Shown here: positions 56,826-64,000 of the stretch, piece by piece | How positions within the stretch are numbered: position 1 is the stretch's first letter | Layout: every line of letters begins with the position of its first letter | NCBI GenBank assembly: GCA_965276715.1 | Contig: OZ255622.1 | Coordinates: 2,790,001 to 2,854,000 of the forward strand | Reading direction: 5' to 3' | DNA from: CAXTPV01 sp965276715 | GTDB lineage: Bacteria > Pseudomonadota > Alphaproteobacteria > Acetobacterales > Acetobacteraceae | DNA length: 64,000 nucleotides | Made by a program: the position numbers and the translations under genes | Notes under the pieces: model-generated | Seen by the model: only the letters and a program-made list of their open reading frames with translations | Told to the model about the DNA's origin: nothing | Databases searched by the model: none

Positions 56826-59494
56826 TGATCGAGCCTCTCCAGCGACAGACGGTTCCCGCCGAGGCGGCCGAACAGATCCGCGCGGCATGTCAGCACCAGG
56901 ATTTGCACGCGGGCGGCCGCCGCGGAGAGGATGTCGAACATCTGCTCGATCCGCGTCTCGTCGGAAAATGCCAGCGCGTCATCGAGAACGACCATCGCCG
57001 GCCTGTCGCGATCGGTCAGCATTTCCGCATAGGCCAGACGGGCGAGGATCGCGATCTGTTCGCGGGTTCCATCCGACAGGTTCTCGAACGGCTCGGATCG
57101 GCCAGACCCGCGCGCCACCGTGCTGACGCGAAAATCGTCGTCGCACTCGATGACCGCCCCAGGCAGCAGCACGGCGAGCTTGGGCGCGATCCGACGCGTC
57201 AACGGCAGCATCGTTGCGGCGCGCGCCTCGTTCACGGTCGTCCGCAACGTATCCGCGAGCCGCGACAGGGCCTCCGCCTCTCGATCAAGGGCGCCAAGCC
57301 GAAGCACCAGAATCTCACGTTCGCGTTCGGCCGCGGCGAGCCTCTCATCGATCCCCGCACCCCCGTCGGCGTCGATCCGAGCGCGCAAAGATGCGATCTG
57401 CTCGCCGAGCGTGCGGCCCTCCGTCTCCCGGTTGGCGAGCGCTTCCTCGAGCCGTGCGATGCGAGTCTTGAGCGACGCGCTGTCGGGCGTGTCTCCCTGT
57501 GCCTGCACACTCGCGAGCCGCATTGCGGCTGTCCGCTCGTCGGCCGACGCCTGATCGGCGAAAGCCTCGAGAAGCGTGCGCGGCTGTGTCGCTTCCACGT
57601 CTCGCAGAGCCGCGGAACTTTCGTTCGCATGCCGCATCGCGGCCTCCGCGGCGCTCCGGGCAGCGGCCGCCTCTTCGCGCCGCTCCGCGGTTACGTCGGC
57701 GCTGGTGTTCACCTCGGCCCGCATGAGCAGCAACCGGTCCGCGGCGAGACCTCTTCGCGCTTCGGCATCCTGCAACCGCATCGCCAATGCCTCCTGATCG
57801 AGCGCCACATCGCCACCTGCCGCGATCCGCTCACGCAACATCTCGATGTCGGCCGCCAGCGCCGACACGCCGGGTTCGAGCCGCGCCGCTTCGTCGCCGG
57901 GAACCAGGCGTGCGAGGACCTGTCGCAGTTCGTTCAACCTGACGACGATCCGCTCCCGGGCCGCGCAGGATTCCTCGGCCGCTGCCATGGTCGCGACCCC
58001 CGCTTCGCCGAGAAGCCCCGCCAAGCGCCGTTCGTCGTCGAACAGACGGCGCAGCGTCTTGTCCCGATCCTGGATCGCGGGCCTGATCCAGATCACGCCG
58101 ACGCCTTCGATGGCGACTTTCGCGTCCTCCACCAGACTGATCGTTCCCGCGTCCGTCCGGACCGATCGTCCCCCCACCGAGACACCGATCGCGGGAGCAC
58201 CTTCGGGGACGATCTCGATCGAGGTGGCCTGCGCATCGAGCTTGTCGCGGCTCGTGGCGCAGGCGCGCGCCGCAAGGCGCAAGGCGTCAAGGCGAACGCC
58301 GTCCATCGTCATCGATGCCAAGGTGCCTTCAGCGGACGCGATCGCCGTTTCGGTCTCCCGCGCGCGGCCGAGCCGAGCCGACCGCTCCGCCAGACGCGCG
58401 CGATCCTCGCCGCCGGCCGCCTCCCTCCGCGCAGCGCTCAAGGTCTCGTCCGCCGCGCGCAGGTCGGCCTCGGCCGCTTCGAGCGCGGCTCGCGCCGCGT
58501 TCGTCATCCGGGTCGCATGTTCGGCAAGGTCCGTCGCCTGGCGGGACCGCGTCGTCAGCGCGATCGCTTTACCCTCGAGCTTTTCGATATCGGCGCGCCA
58601 GGCGAGACGGTCCTCGACGTCCGCCTGCGCGCGCCGTGCCGTGTCGCGCGCCGCCGACCATCTCGTCGACGCCGCGTCGAGTTCGGCCGCGAGCCGGTCG
58701 GCGCGCGCCAGGTCCTCGCGCGACTTGAGAATCTCCGCGCGCTCGCGGCCGGCCCCGAAGTCGCCGCGAAGCCTGGTCCGGCGCTGCTCGCACGCCGCCA
58801 GCGTCGTCAAGTCGGCCGACAGCCGCGTCCGCGTGCTTTCGAGATCGGCGATCTCGGCGCGTTTTTCGTGCAGCTCCGTGCCCAGGGTCCGCCTGGCGCC
58901 TTTCGGTCGGCCGTTCGGATCACTCAGCAGCGCAAGCTCGCCTTCCACCATGCGCAGCAGCTTGTCGCCGCGTCCGAAACCGGCAATGCCGCCAAGCTCT
59001 GCCTCCAGGCAACTCGTCAAGGTGCTCCTGGCCAATCCGGCCTCGAGATCGGCCTGGGCGAAAGATCCGCCTTGCGCCACCCAGAGCGCGTGCCAAAGGC
59101 CGATATGTTCCGGCTTGCCGCCAGCCTCGACGCCGAGCAGGTCGCGCAAGCGCGTCTCTGCCGCGTCGTCGTCGAAGCGGTTCCCGCCTGGTCCGATCAA
59201 CCGGGCGTACGGACGCGCCAGGAATCGCTTCTCGATCCGCCACTCCACGCCGGCGATCGCGAATGTGAGGGCCACTCGCGGCGCGGTGTCGCTGCCGAAG
59301 GTCTGCAGCGCCCGGATCGCGGCGGTTCTCGAACCATGCCGCTGGAAGAGCACGGCCGATAGCGCCGCCAGCAGCGTCGACTTGCCGAATTCGTTCGGTC
59401 CGCACAGGACATTCAGTCGCGGGCCGAACGCGCTGATCCGATGCGGCACCTGGAACTTGCGGAAATTCTCGACCTCGAGCGCGATCAGGTTCAA
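56822..59494 (-). CDS. SMC/Rad50-like ATPase (YhaN type)
   Basis: An 890-residue AAA protein. The N-terminal P-loop is LCGPNEFGKSTLLAAL, in the ALEVENFRKFQVPHRISAFGPRLNVLCG context. Long Ala/Arg/Glu-rich coiled coils (about residues 200-700) follow, then the C-terminal signature (NLSDGTREQIAILARLAYAEM) and Walker B (MVVLDDALAFSD). No CxxC zinc hook is present, unlike SbcC/Rad50, which fits YhaN. TTG start with GGAGG upstream. Partner of the nuclease gene upstream. Confidence 0.87.
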   Translation of the reverse strand: MNLIALEVENFRKFQVPHRISAFGPRLNVLCGPNEFGKSTLLAALSAVLFQRHGSRTAAIRALQTFGSDTAPRVALTFAIAGVEWRIEKRFLARPYARLIGPGGNRFDDDAAETRLRDLLGVEAGGKPEHIGLWHALWVAQGGSFAQADLEAGLARSTLTSCLEAELGGIAGFGRGDKLLRMVEGELALLSDPNGRPKGARRTLGTELHEKRAEIADLESTRTRLSADLTTLAACEQRRTRLRGDFGAGRERAEILKSREDLARADRLAAELDAASTRWSAARDTARRAQADVEDRLAWRADIEKLEGKAIALTTRSRQATDLAEHATRMTNAARAALEAAEADLRAADETLSAARREAAGGEDRARLAERSARLGRARETETAIASAEGTLASMTMDGVRLDALRLAARACATSRDKLDAQATSIEIVPEGAPAIGVSVGGRSVRTDAGTISLVEDAKVAIEGVGVIWIRPAIQDRDKTLRRLFDDERRLAGLLGEAGVATMAAAEESCAARERIVVRLNELRQVLARLVPGDEAARLEPGVSALAADIEMLRERIAAGGDVALDQEALAMRLQDAEARRGLAADRLLLMRAEVNTSADVTAERREEAAAARSAAEAAMRHANESSAALRDVEATQPRTLLEAFADQASADERTAAMRLASVQAQGDTPDSASLKTRIARLEEALANRETEGRTLGEQIASLRARIDADGGAGIDERLAAAEREREILVLRLGALDREAEALSRLADTLRTTVNEARAATMLPLTRRIAPKLAVLLPGAVIECDDDFRVSTVARGSGRSEPFENLSDGTREQIAILARLAYAEMLTDRDRPAMVVLDDALAFSDETRIEQMFDILSAAAARVQILVLTCRADLFGRLGGNRLSLERLDQ

Positions 59495-59507
59495 TTGCCC
59501 CCCTCCT

Positions 59508-60647
59508 TCAAGAGCCGGTCTCCGTCCGCATCCGTCGCGTGAAATGAGCCAGTCGCAGCAGCGCGGCCCCGGCGACCGGGTCGCCGGCATCGACCCCCGC
59601 CGCCAAACGTTCCGCCGCAAGCCTGATCGGTCCGGCCGGCTCGATCGCCTCCAGATCGCCTCCGTCGGGTCGCGCCATCAGCCCTGTCCGGTCGATCCGC
59701 AGCATCCGGAGCGCAGCTGCCATGCCGTTCTCGATCCGCTCGTCGAACAGGGCGCTCTCCCCCAGCGTGAGCGAGCCCGTCACGACCAGGCGAACCAGTG
59801 TCCGGTCCAGCGTGGGCGCCATTCCGCGCAGGCGCGCCTCGAGAGCGTCGATATCCGCTCGACCGAACAGGCTCTGATCGAGCCTATGCCAATAAAATTG
59901 CCCCACCCGATGCGGCCTGACCACCGGCGTCGCCGATGGGCCATCGACCGCCACGACCAGCACCTCGCCACCGCCGTTACCGCCGACCGAAAAGTCATCG
60001 ATCTCGGGTGTCCCTGAGTACCAGGTGCGTGGCGCTGCCGCCTGCGCCCCATGCCAGTCTCCCAGGGCGAGGTAGGCAAGACCGGAAAGCGCTGTGCGAT
60101 CGGTCGAGATCCGGTTGTGGCCAGCGGTGCCATCGTCCCCGAAGCCGCGGATCGAACCATGCGCCAGCCCGATTCTGGGAGCACCCTCCGGCGTCGGCAT
60201 CGCGTCGAAGCAGTCCGTCGGGTCACCGGTCGCATGGCGCTCCCGCAAAGCAGAGGGCAGGAGCCACATCCCGCCGATCGGAGCCGGAACCTGTTCGACA
60301 TGCACCGAGACGTTTGCCGGCAGTCCCGTCCGCAACAGCCGATCCCAGGCGCCACCGGGCCGATGCGGGTCATGATTGCCGGGGATCAGATGCCAGCCGA
60401 CGTCGGCGAATGCCGCCATGCGCTCGATCGGTTGGCGAAGCGTGCGTTCCGTCGGCCGTTCGACGTCGTAGATGTCCCCCGCCACCAGCACCAAGGGCGC
60501 ATTCTCGGTCCGGGCAAGCGCGCCGATGCGGCTGATCACCTCGATCCGCGCATCGGCGAGCACACCGAGCGTCACGTCGTCGGCGAAGCGGAACATGCGT
60601 CCGACCTGCCAGTCCGACGTATGGATGAACCTTGCCTCTCCCGGCAT
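59508..60647 (-). CDS. Metallophosphoesterase, SbcD/YhaO-like nuclease
   Basis: A 379-residue calcineurin-like phosphoesterase. Metal motifs: RFIHTSDWQVGR (D-x-H variant with Asp), VLVAGDIYDVERP, LIPGNHDPH, LAHGSIRGF and LALGDWHGAQ. Mre11/SbcD relatives cut DNA ends under control of a Rad50-like ATPase, here the next gene. The ATG at 60647 is divergent from mdh. Confidence 0.88.
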   Translation of the reverse strand: MPGEARFIHTSDWQVGRMFRFADDVTLGVLADARIEVISRIGALARTENAPLVLVAGDIYDVERPTERTLRQPIERMAAFADVGWHLIPGNHDPHRPGGAWDRLLRTGLPANVSVHVEQVPAPIGGMWLLPSALRERHATGDPTDCFDAMPTPEGAPRIGLAHGSIRGFGDDGTAGHNRISTDRTALSGLAYLALGDWHGAQAAAPRTWYSGTPEIDDFSVGGNGGGEVLVVAVDGPSATPVVRPHRVGQFYWHRLDQSLFGRADIDALEARLRGMAPTLDRTLVRLVVTGSLTLGESALFDERIENGMAAALRMLRIDRTGLMARPDGGDLEAIEPAGPIRLAAERLAAGVDAGDPVAGAALLRLAHFTRRMRTETGS

Positions 60648-60783
60648 GTCGCCTCCCACTAACCAGTCCCGCCGGGTTGTCCCGCTCGCCAAGAGGGACT
60701 AAGCCTCCGCCCGGCTCTACGGCAATCCGGGTGATCCGCAGGGCGTCCGCAGGCGGGCCCGGCCGAGCTCCTCGGGGATTGTC

Positions 60784-61737
60784 ATGGCACGCAACAAGAT
60801 CGCCCTCGTCGGCGCCGGCAACATCGGCGGCACGCTGGCCCATCTGATCGGCCTGAAGGAATTGGGCGACGTCGTGCTGTTCGACGTCTTCGGCGGTGTC
60901 GCCGCCGGCAAGGCGCTCGACATCATGCAGTCCGCCCCCGTCGACGGCTTCGACAGCACCATGGCCGGCACCGCCGACTATGCCGGCATCGCCGGCTCGG
61001 ACGTCGTCATCGTCACCGCCGGCTTTCCCCGCATGCCCGGCATGTCGCGCGACGACCTGCTCGCCAAGAACGCCGAAGTGATCGGCCAGGTCGCGGACGG
61101 CATCAAGACCCACGCGCCCGACGCCTTCGTCATCGTCATCACCAACCCGCTCGACGTGATGGTCTGGGTGATGCAACAGAAATCCGGTTTGCCGGCGCAC
61201 AAGGTCGTCGGCATGGCCGGCGTTCTCGACAGTTCGCGTTTCCGCCATTTCCTGGCCGACGAGTTCAAGGTCTCCGTCGAGGACGTCACCGCCTTCGTGC
61301 TCGGCGGTCACGGCGACACGATGGTGCCGCTCACCCGCTACTCGACGGTGGCCGGCATTCCGGTCCCCGACCTGATCCGCATGGGCTGGACGACACAGGA
61401 GCGGATCGACGCCATCGTGCATCGCACCGCCAATGGCGGCGGCGAGATCGTCAAGCTGCTCGAAAAGGGCAGCGCGTTCTATGCCCCCGCCGCCTCGGCG
61501 ATCGCGATGGCCGAAAGCTACCTGCGCGACAAGCGGCGCGTGCTGCCCTGCGCCGTCCTGCTGAACGGGGAATACGGCCAGAGCGGTTTCTATGTCGGCG
61601 TCCCCGTCGTGATCGGCGCGAACGGCGTCGAACGCATCGTCGAAGTCGAGTTCACCGACGCCGAACGCTCGGCTTTCGAAGCCTCCTGCGGCGCGGTCAA
61701 GAAGCTGGTCGAGGACTTCAAGAAGCTGGATGTCTGA
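60784..61737 (+). CDS. mdh: Malate dehydrogenase
   Basis: A 317-residue LDH-like malate dehydrogenase of the TCA cycle. ALVGAGNIGGTLAHL, VTAGFPRMPGMSRDDLL with the substrate Arg, ITNPLDVMVWVMQQ, SSRFRHFLADE and catalytic His in LGGHGDTMVP. In many alphaproteobacteria sucCD follow; here sucA comes next. Confidence 0.96.
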   Translation: MARNKIALVGAGNIGGTLAHLIGLKELGDVVLFDVFGGVAAGKALDIMQSAPVDGFDSTMAGTADYAGIAGSDVVIVTAGFPRMPGMSRDDLLAKNAEVIGQVADGIKTHAPDAFVIVITNPLDVMVWVMQQKSGLPAHKVVGMAGVLDSSRFRHFLADEFKVSVEDVTAFVLGGHGDTMVPLTRYSTVAGIPVPDLIRMGWTTQERIDAIVHRTANGGGEIVKLLEKGSAFYAPAASAIAMAESYLRDKRRVLPCAVLLNGEYGQSGFYVGVPVVIGANGVERIVEVEFTDAERSAFEASCGAVKKLVEDFKKLDV

Positions 61738-61832
61738 CCCACCTGGTCAGTGTCCCGATAAAACCGACGGCCCACGTGTCGCCGCATTTGCGTGGCATCG
61801 CCGTGGGCGGATGAGAAGGACGACGAGAGACA

Positions 61833-64000
61833 ATGGCGGGCGTTGATATCCTCGCGGGCGCATTCAACGGCGCGAATGCGGCCTACATCGCCGACATCTA
61901 TGCACGATGGACGAGGGATCCCGGCAGCGTCGACCCGAGCTTCGGCGAGTTGTTCGCGGCCTTCAACGACGAGGCCCGGGCCGTGCTCGAGGATGCGTCC
62001 GGCGCGACCTGGGCGCCGACCCATTTTGCCCTGCCCGACGACGGCGCCCCGCCGGCGGTCAAATCCAAGCCCGCGCCCTCGCCCGAACCGGTTCTCGATG
62101 AAGCCGCGCTGAACGAGCGGGTCGACCAGAGTCTGCGCGCCATGCGGCTGGTCCATTCCTACCGGGTCCGCGGCCATCTCGAAGCCAGGCTCGATCCGCT
62201 CGGCCTGCAGAAGTCCCGGTCACACGGCGACCTCGATCCGGCGTCCTACGGCTTCGAGGGCGATGTGCTCGACCGGCCGATCCATGTCGGCGAGGACGCC
62301 GTCAATCTCGTCGGCGGCCATACCGCCTCGGTCCGCGACCTGGTCGGCATCCTGCGCCGCAGCTACTGCGGCCCGATCGGTGTCGAGTACATGCACATGC
62401 AGGATCCTCGCCGGAAGGCCTGGATCCAGCGGCGCATGGAAGGCGCGCCCTGGGAGAGCGCCTTCGATCCCGCGGCCAGGCTGCAGATCCTCCGTTACCT
62501 GACCGAGGCCGAGGGCTTCGAGGCGTTCTGCCAGAAACGTTTCGTCGGCACCAAGCGCTTCGGTCTCGAAGGCGGCGAGGTCACCATCGCCGCGATGCAC
62601 GCCATCATCGAGCGCGCCGCCCAGACCGGCACCGACGGCATCGTCATCGGCATGCCGCATCGCGGCCGCCTCAACACGCTGGTCAACATCGTCCGTAAGC
62701 CGCTCGTCGCCCTGTTCAGCGAGTTCGCCGGCCTCTCCAGCAAGCCAGACGACGTCCAGGGCTCCGGCGATGTGAAGTATCATCTCGGCACCTCGACCGA
62801 CGTCGAGATCGCCGGCCATAACGTGCACATCTCGCTCCTGCCCAACCCCTCGCATCTCGAGGCGGTCGATCCCGTCGTCGTCGGCAAGGTCCGGGCCTCG
62901 CAGGATCGCCAGGGTGACATCAAGAACCGCCGCCGCGTGATGGGCATCCTGATGCACGGCGACGCCGCCTTCGCCGGCCAGGGCTGCGTCTACGAAACGC
63001 TCGCGATGAGCCAGCTCATCGGCTACCGCACCGGCGGCACCATCCACGTCGTGGTCAACAACCAGATCGGCTTCACCACCGTCCCTGCCCACGCCTACTC
63101 CGGCCTCTACTGCACCGATGTCGCCAAGACCGTCCAGTCTCCTATCCTGCACGTCAACGGCGACGAACCCGAGGCGGTCGTCTACGCCGCGCGCATGGCC
63201 GCCGAGTACCGCCAGGAATTCGCCTCCGACATCGTGCTCGACATCGTCTGCTATCGCCGTCATGGCCACAACGAGAACGACGAGCCGGCCTTCACCCAGC
63301 CCACGATGTATCGCGCCATACGCGGCCAGCGCACGACCCGCACGCTCTATGCCGCCAGGCTCGAGCATGACGGGGTCGTCACCCCGGAGAAGTCGGCCGA
63401 AATGTGGGACGAATTCGCCACACGCCTCGGCGAGGCCGCCGACGCGTCGCGGAACTACAAGCCCAACAAGGCCGACTGGCTCGAAGGCAAGTGGGCCGGC
63501 ATCAAGCAGGGCAGCGACGACGGCGAGATCGAGCACGACGCGACCGCTGCCTCCCGCGACCAGCTCGCTCGCATCGGCGCGGCCCTTAGCAGGGTTCCGG
63601 ACGATTTCGACCTCAATCCGAAAATCGGCCGCCAGCTCGACGCCAAGCGCCAGGCGATCGAGACCGGCCAGGGCATCGACTGGGCGACCGCCGAGGCGCT
63701 CGCGTTCGGCGCTCTCCTGCTCGACGGTCACCGCGTCCGCCTGTCCGGCGAGGATTGCCAGCGCGGCACCTTCAGCCAGCGTCACGCCGTGCTGATCGAC
63801 CAGTCGACGCAGAACGAATACATCCCGCTCAACAACGTCGATCACACCCAGGCGCGCTTCGAGGTCTACAACTCGCTGCTCTCCGAGGTCGGCGTGCTCG
63901 GTTTCGAATACGGCTACACGCTGTCCGATCCGCACACGCTCGTGCTCTGGGAAGCGCAGTTCGGCGACTTCGCCAACGGCGCGCAGGTCATCATCGACCA
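61833..64000 (+). CDS. sucA: 2-oxoglutarate dehydrogenase E1 (3' truncated by window)
   Basis: 722 codons are visible and the frame is still open at the window end. The N-terminal E2-binding stretch (FNGANAAYIADIYARW), LVHSYRVRGHLEARLDPLG, GMPHRGRLNTLVNI, the ThDP motif HGDAAFAGQGCVYE, VVVNNQIGFTT and RRHGHNENDEPAFTQP are present. It decarboxylates 2-oxoglutarate in the TCA cycle. It begins 95 bases after mdh. Confidence 0.96.
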   Translation, partial: MAGVDILAGAFNGANAAYIADIYARWTRDPGSVDPSFGELFAAFNDEARAVLEDASGATWAPTHFALPDDGAPPAVKSKPAPSPEPVLDEAALNERVDQSLRAMRLVHSYRVRGHLEARLDPLGLQKSRSHGDLDPASYGFEGDVLDRPIHVGEDAVNLVGGHTASVRDLVGILRRSYCGPIGVEYMHMQDPRRKAWIQRRMEGAPWESAFDPAARLQILRYLTEAEGFEAFCQKRFVGTKRFGLEGGEVTIAAMHAIIERAAQTGTDGIVIGMPHRGRLNTLVNIVRKPLVALFSEFAGLSSKPDDVQGSGDVKYHLGTSTDVEIAGHNVHISLLPNPSHLEAVDPVVVGKVRASQDRQGDIKNRRRVMGILMHGDAAFAGQGCVYETLAMSQLIGYRTGGTIHVVVNNQIGFTTVPAHAYSGLYCTDVAKTVQSPILHVNGDEPEAVVYAARMAAEYRQEFASDIVLDIVCYRRHGHNENDEPAFTQPTMYRAIRGQRTTRTLYAARLEHDGVVTPEKSAEMWDEFATRLGEAADASRNYKPNKADWLEGKWAGIKQGSDDGEIEHDATAASRDQLARIGAALSRVPDDFDLNPKIGRQLDAKRQAIETGQGIDWATAEALAFGALLLDGHRVRLSGEDCQRGTFSQRHAVLIDQSTQNEYIPLNNVDHTQARFEVYNSLLSEVGVLGFEYGYTLSDPHTLVLWEAQFGDFANGAQVIID

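Noticed and set aside
56819..59362. Very long plus-strand frame (847 codons) antisense to the YhaN-like ATPase
   Set aside because: The minus-strand gene has clear P-loop, coiled-coil and Walker B motifs. The antisense frame is Arg-rich with no domain and is a by-product of GC-rich codon use.

Overview
The window is a GC-rich bacterial chromosome segment. Gene content and order point to an alphaproteobacterium, most likely in or near Rhodospirillales/Acetobacterales. The indicators are miaA-ilvB-ilvH-ilvC, mreB-mreC-mreD-PBP2-rodA, rpmH-rnpA-yidD-yidC-engB-argB, tRNA-Tyr/Gly/Trp-secE-nusG, glnK-amtB and mdh-sucA. I cannot name a genus. Two families of intergenic palindromes occur: a GC-rich one sharing a GGACCCCGCC tail, and one with TAGAGC/GCTCTA ends of the kind seen in many alphaproteobacteria.

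Layout. 1-5.5 kb: the end of a proton-pumping membrane subunit, miaA and the branched-chain amino acid genes ilvB, ilvH, ilvC. 5.5-11 kb: an accessory strip of visibly different composition, holding a frameshifted pesticin-like lysozyme with a secreted companion protein (probable effector/immunity pair), a TetR/SDR divergent pair, a Phd/VapC toxin-antitoxin with an obvious operator, and remnants of an AAA/DUF4143 gene and a membrane protein. 11-17 kb: a hypothetical, class I aldolase, a GNAT protein, an AppA-like BLUF photoreceptor and an M3 oligopeptidase. 17.2-28.4 kb: a double-HTH GntR regulator divergent from an eleven-gene sugar operon. 28.4-31.3 kb: leuA with a possible leader-peptide attenuator, followed by an IS630-family element whose left end sits on the leuA stop codon. 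31.3-33.1 kb: a hypothetical and two glycine-zipper lipoproteins. 33.4-39.6 kb: the cell-elongation genes. 39.7-44.4 kb: a histidine-kinase-dimerisation-only membrane protein, then rpmH to argB. 44.6-46.5 kb (minus strand): SDR, nusG, secE and three tRNAs. 46.7-50.7 kb: rRNA methyltransferase, J-like protein, cysE and a ubiquinone hydroxylase. 50.8-52.8 kb: glnK-amtB behind a sigma-54-like promoter. 52.8-56.8 kb: a receiver protein, nucleobase deaminase, VOC protein, NCS1 permease, a broken LprI-like gene and DUF1345. 56.8-60.6 kb: an SbcCD/YhaNO-like nuclease-ATPase pair. 60.8-64 kb: mdh and the start of sucA, which runs off the window.

The most coherent system is the sugar operon. It encodes ABC import (periplasmic binding protein, dual ATPase, permease), a FucU/RbsD mutarotase, an aldose 1-dehydrogenase, a lactonase, a zinc sugar-acid dehydrogenase, a tagaturonate-reductase-like enzyme, an altronate dehydratase and a KDG kinase. 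Laid end to end these give a complete inferred route from an L-galacto-configured aldose (L-galactose is the best fit) through L-galactonate, tagaturonate, altronate and KDG to KDPG. The second point of interest is the lysozyme/companion locus. It is split by two compensating frameshifts, and a second frameshifted gene of the lysozyme-inhibitor type lies near 55.8 kb.
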